NCBI RefSeq assembly: GCF_012584455.1
Contig: NZ_JABAEB010000005.1
Location: 62,001-126,000 of the forward strand
Direction of reading: 5' to 3'
Length of the DNA stretch: 64,000 bases
From: Shewanella oncorhynchi
Lineage (GTDB): Bacteria > Pseudomonadota > Gammaproteobacteria > Enterobacterales > Shewanellaceae
Shown in pieces: positions 1 through 6,965 of the stretch; position 1 is the stretch's first letter, and every line of letters begins with the position of its first letter. The notes beneath the pieces were generated by a model, which was given only the letters and a program-made list of their open reading frames with translations, ran no database searches and was not told the DNA's origin. The translations under genes were made by a program, and so were the position numbers.

Positions 1-426
1 CAGTACACCAATGAGCAAGGTGAATTCGAACGGCCAGTGATTATGCACCAAGCTATGTATGGCTCTATCGAGCGTTGGTTGGGGATTCTCTTGGAAGTCT
101 CACAGGGTAACCTGCCGGATTGGTTGCATCCCGTGCCTGTTGCTATTGCCTCTGTAAATGAGTCAAACAGCCAATTTGTCCGTCAGCTAGCCACATTATG
201 CTTAGCACGAGACATGCGAGTGTTGGTTGATATCAGTCAAAACTCAGTTGCCCGCAAAATGAAACGTTTTCACAAGCAAAAAGTGCCTTATATCTTAACG
301 GTTGGAGATAAGGAAGAAGCCGAGAAGTATGTGTCAGTTAAGTGCCGTAAAGACGGTGTGATGACTCACATCCCTCTTGCTGAATTAGCTGACTATCTTG
401 CGGATAAACTAGTGCGCAAACAATAA
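1..426 (+). CDS. Threonyl-tRNA synthetase-like protein, C-terminal part (5' end outside window)
   Basis: The frame is open from base 1 to TAA at 424-426. The 141 visible residues match the end of class II threonyl-tRNA synthetase: the motif 3 neighbourhood (RPVIMHQAMYGSIERWLGIL, compare RPVMIHRAILGSxERFIGIL) and then the HGTP anticodon-binding domain (WLHPVPVAI, KVPYILTVGDKE). The full enzyme would charge tRNA-Thr in the cytoplasm. The anticodon domain is diverged and its tail is shorter than in E. coli ThrS. No infC-rpmI-rplT follows, although these normally sit just downstream of housekeeping thrS in gammaproteobacteria, so a paralogue is likely. A terminator hairpin follows at 453-484. Family assignment is firm; paralogue status is inferred. 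Confidence 0.8.
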   Translation, partial: QYTNEQGEFERPVIMHQAMYGSIERWLGILLEVSQGNLPDWLHPVPVAIASVNESNSQFVRQLATLCLARDMRVLVDISQNSVARKMKRFHKQKVPYILTVGDKEEAEKYVSVKCRKDGVMTHIPLAELADYLADKLVRKQ

Positions 427-452
427 CGTAAGGAAGACTGTGTTTGTTATCT

Positions 453-484
453 AAGGCTAGCTAGGGTTCCCACTGCTAGCCTTT
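453..484 (+). terminator. Rho-independent terminator after the ThrRS-like gene
   Basis: The arms aaggctagc and gctagcctt form a perfect hairpin about 25 nt after the stop codon, followed by a short T-rich stretch. Confidence 0.6.
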
Positions 485-491
485 ACTCATT

Positions 492-589
492 TTATGATCC
501 AGCTCTTTGCGCTAAAGCTTAACGATAAAAGGCTTCAACTGTGCCTTTTACTGTGAGCAAAAGAGGTTGGCCGTGGCGGTCCATGATTT
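492..589. repeat. Direct repeat copy A (duplicated 3' end of the DUF3297 gene)
   Basis: This segment matches 1508-1605 at a constant offset of 1016 bp with only a few substitutions over about 90 bp, starting at ttatgatccagctctttgc in both copies. It covers the last 21 codons, the stop and about 27 bp of 3' flank of the DUF3297 gene. The two copies bracket the toxin-tip/SUKH insert, as expected for duplication on integration or for recombination between two homologous gene ends. Confidence 0.85.
519..583 (-). pseudogene. Truncated DUF3297 gene fragment (C-terminal ~21 residues)
   Basis: Read on the minus strand this gives MDRHGQPLLLTVKGTVEAFY followed by R and a stop. It is almost identical to the end of the intact DUF3297 protein at 1535-1780, with one R to H change. 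The other ~60 codons are absent and the similarity ends near base 589. It is a gene remnant, not a functional gene; the ATG at its start is probably fortuitous. Confidence 0.75.
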
Positions 590-615
590 ATTGCGGATGA
601 CCATTTATTTTTTGT

Positions 616-1146
616 TTAAATTTTTTCAAAGGTAACATTTTTAGGAGGGAAACTATTAGGTAATGATCCTGATCTTATTTTTCTTAACAATAAACCAGTC
701 AATAGAGAGGTTATATTTTCATCAAAATATTCTACATCTGGCGATCTAGATGCGATTATTGCAGTGCCCCATGTCTCACTGTCTTTCAGATCGGAAACAA
801 CCCAAAATATGCAATCACCATTATCCGTTACGCCTATTGGTAAAAGGCCATTAATTTCTGGATAGAGATTATATTTAAAATACTCTGGGTCTTCATTATT
901 AAGGTAATTGAAATCCTCAATGATTGATTTCTTCTGCTCAAAAAAATCAAGGTCATAATTTGTAGTAAATGGATTGAATATCGCAATAAAATCGGCAATT
1001 CTTCCTGTGCCATAACGATTAATAAACGCAATGTAATCCCTGGGAAAACTAAGACCTTCATCTATAGAAGGCCAAACGTTACCAATCCCAGATTCATTAG
1101 GGATGTTAGGGGGAACTAAAATGCTATTTAATACAGATAGGGTCAT
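616..1146 (-). CDS. SMI1/KNR4 (SUKH) family immunity-type protein
   Basis: This 176-residue cytoplasmic protein has a SUKH-1 pattern: WPSIDEGLSFPRDYIAFINR near residues 25-44, a GTGRIADFIAIFNP segment, then LLPIGVTDNGDCIFWVV around 101-117. SUKH proteins neutralise nuclease and other toxin domains of polymorphic or contact-dependent systems. The ATG lies only 3 nt after the stop codon of a truncated toxin tip (1150-1335), and its likely ribosome site (ggaa, about 8 nt upstream) lies inside that toxin sequence, so the two were translationally coupled. The gene is more AT-rich than its neighbours and sits between duplicated DUF3297 ends, which suggests transfer. The family call is good; the target toxin is inferred from position only. 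Confidence 0.8.
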   Translation of the reverse strand: MTLSVLNSILVPPNIPNESGIGNVWPSIDEGLSFPRDYIAFINRYGTGRIADFIAIFNPFTTNYDLDFFEQKKSIIEDFNYLNNEDPEYFKYNLYPEINGLLPIGVTDNGDCIFWVVSDLKDSETWGTAIIASRSPDVEYFDENITSLLTGLLLRKIRSGSLPNSFPPKNVTFEKI

Positions 1147-1149
1147 GAT

Positions 1150-1335
1150 CTACATTCCACGAGGATTAAGAAGAGTAATGCTTTCAAAGAAACCACCACT
1201 ACCTTGAGCATTCACTGTTATACCTGCCGGTATTCTGGAAGGACCTTTATATATTGGAGTTACCGAGACATCAACTATTTCTCCTCTCTCTCTAACGCTT
1301 TTCTCTAGCGAATCCCCAAATAAACTTAATGATAT
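1150..1335 (-). pseudogene. C-terminal remnant of a polymorphic toxin, probably a DNA/RNA non-specific endonuclease-type domain
   Basis: An open minus-strand stretch of 61 codons ends in TAG at 1150-1152. It contains RERGEIVDVSVTPIYKG, RIPAGITVNAQG and ITLLNPRGM. This resembles the end of the secreted endonuclease domain of CDI/Rhs/LXG-type toxins (pattern V-x-V-x-P-x-Y-x-G, a few residues, then P). An in-frame TGA at 1336-1338 closes the frame upstream, there is no start or ribosome site, and the catalytic half is missing. It is therefore the tail of a lost toxin, retained beside its cognate-type SUKH gene. The nuclease family is from recalled pattern similarity and is moderately sure; the remnant status is clear. 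Confidence 0.55.
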
Positions 1336-1479
1336 TCAAATAAGTAGGCATGCATAATGCTATTTGCTTTAATCCATTTCGCCAAAAACCGACTAGATAG
1401 CTGTTCCGAATAGTCGTTTACTTCACTGGTGCAGTTTCAGCAAGTAGTATTGAATTAGTATCATTTGCTGCTGGGCAAA

Positions 1480-1507
1480 CAAAAACGGCCAATTAGATTG
1501 GCCGTTG
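1480..1507 (-). terminator. Rho-independent terminator of the DUF3297 gene
   Basis: The stem acggccaa/ttggccgt (1485-1492 with 1498-1505) is followed on the minus strand by a run of T (aaaaa on the plus strand). It lies 30 bp after the DUF3297 stop. Confidence 0.75.
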
Positions 1508-1605
1508 TTATGATCCAGCTCTTTGCACTAAAGCTTAACGATAAAATGCTTCAACTGTGCCTTTTACTGTGAGTAAAAGAGGTTGGCCGCGACGGTCTAA
1601 GGATT
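1508..1605. repeat. Direct repeat copy B (3' end of the intact DUF3297 gene)
   Basis: Partner of copy A at 492-589. Differences include g/a at 510/1526, g/t in the gcttcaac context, and c/t inside the codon region. Because the intact gene ends here, this is the ancestral copy. Confidence 0.85.
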
Positions 1606-1780
1606 TGCTTGGCACTTTTACCCAACCTTCACTGATGCAATATTCTTCGACATCAAAACGCTCTTTGCCGTTGAGCTTAATACCGATATCGTGCTCGAAA
1701 ATTTCTGCCACATGGTGTGGGCTGCGTGGGTTAACGGAAAGGCGATCCGGTAAAGCAGGTAATGATGTTGTGTCGGTCAT
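1535..1780 (-). CDS. DUF3297 family protein
   Basis: An 81-residue soluble protein beginning MTDTTSLPALPDRLSVNPRS, the hallmark start of the DUF3297 family of short proteobacterial proteins of unknown function. A central FEHDIGIKLNGKERFDVEEY segment and a C-terminal GQPLLLTVKGTVEAFYR segment fill the family's usual length, so the gene is intact. It is followed by its own terminator. A second, truncated copy of its 3' end lies about 1 kb away at 519-583, so this locus has been a site of rearrangement. No function can be assigned from sequence. Confidence 0.85.
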   Translation of the reverse strand: MTDTTSLPALPDRLSVNPRSPHHVAEIFEHDIGIKLNGKERFDVEEYCISEGWVKVPSKSLDRRGQPLLLTVKGTVEAFYR

Positions 1781-1901
1781 GGTCGTGATCTGTCATTGTC
1801 TATAGTGAAAAAGCGTGCGCTATTGTAGGCAATCCCAGCGCAACGCTCAAGACTTTAACTGTGACTGATTACGCGCCTTGCGTTACAAGGTTAGGTTGTC
1901 C

Positions 1902-1943
1902 TGTTAGGACGCTGCTGTTAGGACACTGCTGTTAGGACACTGT
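1902..1943. repeat. Three tandem 14-bp repeats over the 3' end of the SDR gene
   Basis: The unit tgttaggac(g/a)ctgc occurs three times in a row at 1902-1915, 1916-1929 and 1930-1943, the last with a final t. The SDR stop codon (1932-1934) lies inside the third unit, so replication slippage here would change the 3' flank and could alter the last codons. Confidence 0.8.
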
Positions 1944-2555
1944 GCCGCAGCTGGAAAAGGCTTTCAGCACTCGGCCGTTTTCTCTGCCCATGACTGAGCG
2001 CAAATAAACCTTGGCTAATGTGTCGGCATTGATCGCACTAAAACCGGGAAAATAGTCCTGATAGCTCGCTAACGACTCGCTTAATACCGTTGGGCTGACA
2101 ATGTTTATTCGCTGCTGCGCAGGTAATTCTCCCGTGACGGCGGTAACAAAATGCTCAAGTGCGCCATTGATTGTGGCTGCACTGATGCCATCTTTTACTG
2201 GGACATCGGCAATAATGCCACTGGTTAGCGTAAAACTGCCCCCAGCGTTGAGGTATTGGCTACCTATTTGCACTAACTGTATCTGCCCCAATAACTTACT
2301 TTGGAGCCCTGTATACCAGTCTGCTTGGGTCATAGCGTTGAAGGGTTTAAACACGACGTCACCCATGGCCGAAATCATTGCATCGACTTTACCGATTTTT
2401 TCTAGCCCTTGATGGAGTGAATGTTCATCCCGAATGTCTATCAGGACATCCCCCGTTGTTCGCCCTACCTGAATAACTTCATGCTGAGTTGAATGAAATA
2501 AGCTGACTATGGCTTGTCCGATTGTACCTGATGCACCTACTACGACTATTTTCAT
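1932..2555 (-). CDS. Short-chain dehydrogenase/reductase
   Basis: A 207-residue Rossmann-fold oxidoreductase. The N-terminal MKIVVVGASGTIGQAIVSLF carries the glycine-rich GASGTIG dinucleotide-binding motif (residues 7-13). An SAMGDV motif replaces the usual NNAG, and TSG near residue 116 supplies the catalytic serine region. The canonical YxxxK is not evident, which fits the short atypical SDRs typified by YbbO/YwnB-like relatives. Substrate is unknown. The gene is divergent from a LysR regulator at 2655, with a 99-bp shared intergenic region, the usual arrangement for a LysR target. Three 14-bp repeats overlap its end. Confidence 0.8.
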   Translation of the reverse strand: MKIVVVGASGTIGQAIVSLFHSTQHEVIQVGRTTGDVLIDIRDEHSLHQGLEKIGKVDAMISAMGDVVFKPFNAMTQADWYTGLQSKLLGQIQLVQIGSQYLNAGGSFTLTSGIIADVPVKDGISAATINGALEHFVTAVTGELPAQQRINIVSPTVLSESLASYQDYFPGFSAINADTLAKVYLRSVMGRENGRVLKAFSSCGTVS

Positions 2556-2654
2556 GACATGCTCCTAAATTGAATACAAATTGAGGATAGTCTGGTTAAT
2601 TAAATAGAAAAAGCGCATATAATCACCACATTGTTTCGTTAATAGGTTTAATTG

Positions 2655-3542
2655 ATGAATCTCACTCATCTGCAGTCATTTATGCTGGTTGCCAAAATGC
2701 ACAGTTTTAGCGCTGCGTCTGAACAACTCGGCGCTTCTAAAGGCTTAGTGTCGCGCCATGTTAAATCCCTTGAAGATGAAATGGGTTGTCAATTACTCCA
2801 CCGAACCACTCGGCGAGTATCAATGACCGAAGCAGGGCAAGCGTTATATGGTAAAGCCTGCGAAATCGAGAGGCTGGCCAATGAAGCTGGGCGTTTAGTG
2901 CAGGATTTAACGCAGGACTCCTGTGGCACTTTAAAATTCACCGCTCCAACGGAACTGGGCAAAAAATTGCTGAGTCCTATGCTGCTCCAGTTTATTGCTG
3001 AGTATCCTCAAGTGAAACTCGAACTGTGTTTTGAGCAGAATATTCAAGATGTTGAGTTCGGCAAGTTTGATCTCGCCTTAAGAACAAGCATTGCGCACAG
3101 CGATAATCTGATCGCCAGATATCTTGGCAGAATTCGCCATGTCTTAGTGGTTGCGCCCGCACATCCCGCAGCCGCAGAAGTTCGTCACCCTGATGATTTA
3201 CGCCATTATCGTCTATTGTCTTCGGGCGAAACTCAGTGGGTGTTTGAACCGCTCGCAGGGGACAGTCTCACATTCACTTTTGAGCCTGCACTGTGCAGTT
3301 CAAACTATGCCACTACGCATTTGCTTACTTTGAGTGGTACAGGTATCGCTAGCCTGCCTTATTATTTGGTAGAGGAGGATATCATTCAGCACAAACTCAC
3401 TTTGCTCGTTCCCCAATGGCAATGCTATCCACATGAGTTGTATATGGTTTATGCCAAGCAGAGCCATTACCCAAAGAAGCTGCGCGATTTACAACATAAG
3501 CTACAAACTTGGTGCGAAACCCACTCAAAATATGTGGGTTAA
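2655..3542 (+). CDS. LysR family transcriptional regulator
   Basis: A 295-residue regulator. Residues 1-60 form the winged helix-turn-helix (MNLTHLQSFMLVAKMHSFSA, then LGASKGLVSRHVKSLEDEMG and LLHRTTRRVSMTEAG). Residues ~90-290 are the LysR substrate-binding fold. The ATG at 2655 is preferred to the TTG one codon earlier because LysR proteins of this group start MNLTHLQSF. It is divergent from the SDR gene at 1932-2555 and likely controls it and itself through the shared intergenic region. It resembles the CrgA/AaeR-like subgroup with the TTRRVSMTEAG motif. The effector is unknown. Confidence 0.88.
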   Translation: MNLTHLQSFMLVAKMHSFSAASEQLGASKGLVSRHVKSLEDEMGCQLLHRTTRRVSMTEAGQALYGKACEIERLANEAGRLVQDLTQDSCGTLKFTAPTELGKKLLSPMLLQFIAEYPQVKLELCFEQNIQDVEFGKFDLALRTSIAHSDNLIARYLGRIRHVLVVAPAHPAAAEVRHPDDLRHYRLLSSGETQWVFEPLAGDSLTFTFEPALCSSNYATTHLLTLSGTGIASLPYYLVEEDIIQHKLTLLVPQWQCYPHELYMVYAKQSHYPKKLRDLQHKLQTWCETHSKYVG

Positions 3543-3706
3543 TGAGTCAAAGCGTAATCGCATCAAATCTTATCCGGCGGAGGGCGGAGCTTTTAGAATA
3601 AAGTGAGGCAGAGTACACTGCCGCGCATTGAATTTTTGTATTTGAATGTAAAGTCAAGCAGGCTTTTACCATGCAGGCATAAAAGAGCGGCGATGAACCA
3701 AGCGTT

Positions 3707-4108
3707 ATGAACGACGACATTAGTATCTCGCTGCCCTCGCTGATCCATCGAATTGGGCGGGAGGCGGTTAAACAAGCTCAAGCGATTGCAATCCAATATG
3801 ATTGCGAGCTTAAGCGTGTGCGGCGTTCGAGAAATTGGTGCATGGTTGGCGCGGCGATCAAGATCCAATCCTGCACCGCTCGTTTACAAGCCGAGCAGCT
3901 AGTGATGGTAGATGGAGCATTTCGTTATCTTATTCAAAAGCTTGAGTCAGCCTTGCTGCAACATGCGGACAAACTTGAACCATTAGACGCTAAGCTGATT
4001 CGGCTTATCACAGACAACCCTGCGATTACCTTAGGTGAGTTGATGCAATTGACTCAATGCACAGTCACAGAGGCCAGATTAGCACGTTTTCAAGCTGACT
4101 CTTGGTAG
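3707..4108 (+). CDS. Ribosome recycling factor-like family protein (RRF_GI type)
   Basis: A 133-residue soluble protein starting MNDDISISLPSLIHRIGREA and containing ELKRVRRSRNWCMVGAA around residues 44-60. This start is characteristic of a small family in Shewanella and Vibrio that databases name ribosome recycling factor (GI type). It is not the essential Frr, which is longer and different. The C-terminal half (LIRLITDNPAITLGELMQLT, EARLARFQA) reads like a small helical DNA-binding or ribosome-associated module. No operon partner is evident. The family name is recalled and no activity is shown. Confidence 0.6.
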   Translation: MNDDISISLPSLIHRIGREAVKQAQAIAIQYDCELKRVRRSRNWCMVGAAIKIQSCTARLQAEQLVMVDGAFRYLIQKLESALLQHADKLEPLDAKLIRLITDNPAITLGELMQLTQCTVTEARLARFQADSW

Positions 4109-4139
4109 TTTGTCTGCTGAGTGTTTTTGCTTTGAAGGT

Positions 4140-4325
4140 TTATTTATGGCTTGTTGTTTCTAACACTTTTATTTGATTTTCGATTTGCTCGGCTTCAGCG
4201 GTCAGCATTGAGTAGGATCTAATATCGCCTTTTCTCTGGGCATGCATAGCTTGTTCAAGCTTGGCGTTATATTGCTGAGTTAATTTTTTTAAGGGATTTT
4301 TCTTAAATATTGAGAACATGGCCAT
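4140..4325 (-). CDS. DUF6435 family small protein
   Basis: A 61-residue highly charged helical protein (MAMFSIFKKNPLKKLTQQYN, then EQAMHAQRKGDIRSYSMLTA). The pattern FxxNPxKKLxxxYxxxLExAMxAQRxGDI is that of the DUF6435 family of very small gammaproteobacterial proteins. It has no membrane segment or signal. It may start at the internal Met 3 (MFSIFKKN), which fits the family better. Transcription runs in the same direction as the chemoreceptor upstream, separated by about 200 bp with a hairpin. Function is unknown. Confidence 0.7.
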   Translation of the reverse strand: MAMFSIFKKNPLKKLTQQYNAKLEQAMHAQRKGDIRSYSMLTAEAEQIENQIKVLETTSHK

Positions 4326-4436
4326 TTCTATTGGATTGGGTATTTGAGCTTATATACGTAGGCAATGGGATTTAAGTTTTACTTTTTGAAATTAAAAAAT
4401 CCCACAATCTCGCAATCCTTCAATTCCACTGCCATC

Positions 4437-4457
4437 GGCCTCAGCAAGGCTGAGGCC
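4437..4457. other. GC-rich hairpin between the chemoreceptor and DUF6435 genes
   Basis: A perfect 8-bp inverted repeat ggcctcag/ctgaggcc with a 5-nt loop. No clear T run follows on the minus strand, so it is a weak candidate terminator. It is the only feature I see in the 4326-4526 gap. Confidence 0.4.
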
Positions 4458-4526
4458 TTATCTTACATTTGCAGCAAACTAATGGGTTGCTATGTCTTAT
4501 CTAGCTTACAACCCATTGAAAATATT

Positions 4527-6206
4527 TTAAATCTTAAACTGACCGACGAGCTTACCTAAGTTAATTCCTTCCTGCGACACGGTTTGGCTGACTCTGGCAG
4601 CATCTTCGCTGGAATGGAGTAACTCATTCACTATCTCTTGGATGGCGAACACATTACGGTTGATTTCTTCGGTCACAGAGCTTTGTTCCGTGGCCGCCGT
4701 CGCAATTTGGGTGCTCATGTCGTTAATTGCCGTGACCGCCGATGTCACTGAACCAAGGCTTTCAGAAATTGCACGGGAAGAGTCTACCGAGCGCACGCAG
4801 CTTTGCTGACTTTCTTCCATCGTTTTTACTGCCAGTGCGACAAGCTTGTGCAGTTCAGTTAGCATCTCATTGATTTCTAAAGTGCTTGATTGCGTTCGGC
4901 TCGCTAAGTTACGCACTTCATCGGCCACCACGGCAAAGCCTCGGCCCTGTTCTCCGGCGCGGGCCGCTTCGATGGCTGCATTTAATGCCAATAGGTTAGT
5001 TTGCTCAGCAATACCGCCAATCACTGACAGCACGTTGTTGATTTTTTTAGACTGTTCGCTCAAGGATTGAATACTGCCCGCCGCATTGTTGATTTGCGCC
5101 ATGAGTGCCGAAATTTCTTCTAAAGAAGCATCGACGCAGCGCTGAGCATTGGCTACATCGCCAGTGGCAGCGTGAGTCGCTTCAGCCACTTGCGTGGTAT
5201 TTTGCGCTACTTCGCTGGCGGTGGCTGACATTTCAGTAATAGCGGTAACCACTTGATCGGTTTCATTGTTATGGCTGATGAGTTGGCTCGACATGACTTT
5301 GGTTTGATCGTGAATCGCGTTGGCGGCGGTTTTAACTTTAGCCGTCGCGTTTGCCACATCGCCTATGATGGTTTGGAGTTTATCGACAAACAGGTTAAAG
5401 GATTGACCTAGTTGTGCAATTTCATCTTCACCTTTAACAATAAGACGTTTGGTTAAATCGCCTTCGCCTTTAGCTATATCGTTTAAGTTATTCGCCATAT
5501 TTTTAATTGGCGCGACCATACGTTGTGCGGTGATCAGAATAACAACGGTAGTAATCGCGGCGAGTAACAGCGCAATTAACAGAATGGCATAGGATTTTTC
5601 GATCATCTGCTCAGTGACCGTCGCACGATAATCCTCAACGACAGTGTCGATATCATCGATATAGACTCCCGTGCCTAGCATCCAGTCAGTGCCAGGGATC
5701 ATCATGGAGTAACCGATTTTTTCAATTTGCTCATTGGTATTGGGTTTTTGAAAGTAGAACGAGAAGTTACCGTCCCCTTTTTTAGCGGCATCGAGTAAAC
5801 CGACAATGATTTTAGTGCCGCGGGGATCTGTCATATTAATTTTATTTTGCCCTTCGAGGTTGGGCATGACGGCATGGAACAGGTTTTTACCTTGGGAGTC
5901 GTAAATAAAGAAGTAACCAGAACTGCCAAAACGGATATCACGTAGCGCTTGGTTTACATTGCCATTTTCTTTTAAAGACAATTGATACTGCACTATTCCT
6001 GCGGCAATTTCGGTGGCTTCTTTTATTTGTGTTTTACGTTCACCGATGAGCTTAGTTCTAAAGGTCGTCACTTCATCTGCAAGGGCGTCTTTTTCGACAT
6101 AATAAGAAACTGTCATGAGTACGAACAAAGTAAAAATTAAAGGGAATAACGACAACAGCAGTAATTTATTACGTAGGCTGAAATTAGACATGCTTGACGA
6201 CTCCAT
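4527..6206 (-). CDS. Methyl-accepting chemotaxis protein with periplasmic Cache domain
   Basis: An inner-membrane chemoreceptor of about 559 residues. A first membrane segment ([20 protein letters not shown]) leads into a periplasmic single-Cache domain (~residues 35-190) with family motifs [19 protein letters not shown] and [16 protein letters not shown] second segment ([20 protein letters not shown]), a HAMP domain and the signalling hairpin with [20 protein letters not shown] follow. Such Cache receptors often sense small organic acids; the ligand here is unknown. No che genes are adjacent. The ATG at 6206 is chosen because aagaga sits 8 nt upstream; the ATG at 6215 is too close to it. A further Met lies six codons in (MSNFSLRNK). 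Confidence 0.93.
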   Translation of the reverse strand: MESSSMSNFSLRNKLLLLSLFPLIFTLFVLMTVSYYVEKDALADEVTTFRTKLIGERKTQIKEATEIAAGIVQYQLSLKENGNVNQALRDIRFGSSGYFFIYDSQGKNLFHAVMPNLEGQNKINMTDPRGTKIIVGLLDAAKKGDGNFSFYFQKPNTNEQIEKIGYSMMIPGTDWMLGTGVYIDDIDTVVEDYRATVTEQMIEKSYAILLIALLLAAITTVVILITAQRMVAPIKNMANNLNDIAKGEGDLTKRLIVKGEDEIAQLGQSFNLFVDKLQTIIGDVANATAKVKTAANAIHDQTKVMSSQLISHNNETDQVVTAITEMSATASEVAQNTTQVAEATHAATGDVANAQRCVDASLEEISALMAQINNAAGSIQSLSEQSKKINNVLSVIGGIAEQTNLLALNAAIEAARAGEQGRGFAVVADEVRNLASRTQSSTLEINEMLTELHKLVALAVKTMEESQQSCVRSVDSSRAISESLGSVTSAVTAINDMSTQIATAATEQSSVTEEINRNVFAIQEIVNELLHSSEDAARVSQTVSQEGINLGKLVGQFKI

Positions 6207-6356
6207 GATGAACATCTCTTTTATTGCAGGGCAGTATAGCTAATTTCCCGCATTCTTAAGTGCTTAAGTTAACAAAAATTTAATGGAAATCGATAAAATG
6301 CGCGCTGTTGATTGATTCCAAAATCGTTAACTATGCTGTGAATCTAGGCCTTTCTT

Positions 6357-6370
6357 TTGATCTTTATCAA
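6357..6370. promoter_or_regulatory. Perfect Fnr/EtrA-type operator
   Basis: TTGATCTTTATCAA matches the Fnr consensus TTGAT-N4-ATCAA at every fixed position. It lies about 107 bp upstream of the small membrane protein start at 6477. A TATATT at 6396-6401 is spaced as for an activating (class II-like) site on that gene. It is also ~150 bp upstream of the divergent chemoreceptor. Occupancy is not shown. Confidence 0.6.
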
Positions 6371-6476
6371 CACTATACGGGCCCAATGAGTTCACTATAT
6401 TAGCTTAAATTGATGCAAAATTAGCTAGAGTTGGTGCAGGCTGGTGCAGGTAGTGGCGAACAGTAAGGGCTGGGTT

Positions 6477-6707
6477 GTGACAAATGAAAAGCTGATCCTA
6501 ACGCTGAAAATCTGCATTACTGTAGGCATTTGTCTTATTGCGCTGGGCATCTACTTGCATAACTTTAATGAAACTGTTGAGGCGATGGGCGTGCAAGGGA
6601 TTATTATCAGCGCCATGTGTGTCGCCTTTGGCATGGCCTTGTCATTACCGACTAAGATGTATTTAACCTTTCTGTTGGTTAAGCGTGAAACTGAAAAACA
6701 TCCATAA
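6477..6707 (+). CDS. Small inner-membrane protein of unknown function
   Basis: About 76 residues with two hydrophobic helices (LTLKICITVGICLIALGIYL and IIISAMCVAFGMALSLPTKM), a cytoplasmic-type charged tail (VKRETEKHP) and no signal peptide. GTG at 6477 is preferred: aagg stands ~9 nt upstream, and the segment before it has no sequence character. I do not recognise a named family. A perfect Fnr-type site and a -10-like TATATT lie upstream, so expression may respond to oxygen. The gap to the next gene (6708-6965) holds no further gene. Confidence 0.65.
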   Translation: MTNEKLILTLKICITVGICLIALGIYLHNFNETVEAMGVQGIIISAMCVAFGMALSLPTKMYLTFLLVKRETEKHP

Positions 6708-6965
6708 TGTGTTTTTGCACAGAGTGTTACTCTGCGACTCATTGGTTTCCTCGCCTTCTTGATACTCAATCTAAGCAGTCGCTTAACCTTGCTATTCAAC
6801 CCACCAAGCTCAGCCGTAAATGCCCTGATTATGGTTTTTAACATAATTAACCCAAGACTAATGGGCCAAAAACACCGATAATTCCCCCTTAATGACTCAT
6901 TACCAATGACGCGACTTGGTCGATGGGCTGCTACAGACTCGCATATTTAGTGGAAATCATATTCA

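Noticed and set aside
834..1061. 75-codon minus-strand frame inside the SUKH gene
   Set aside because: It is a frame-shifted shadow within the well-supported SUKH gene.
4365..4559. 64-codon plus-strand reading frame
   Set aside because: It overlaps the chemoreceptor 3' end, has no ribosome site or family resemblance, and is crossed by the GC-rich hairpin at 4437-4457.
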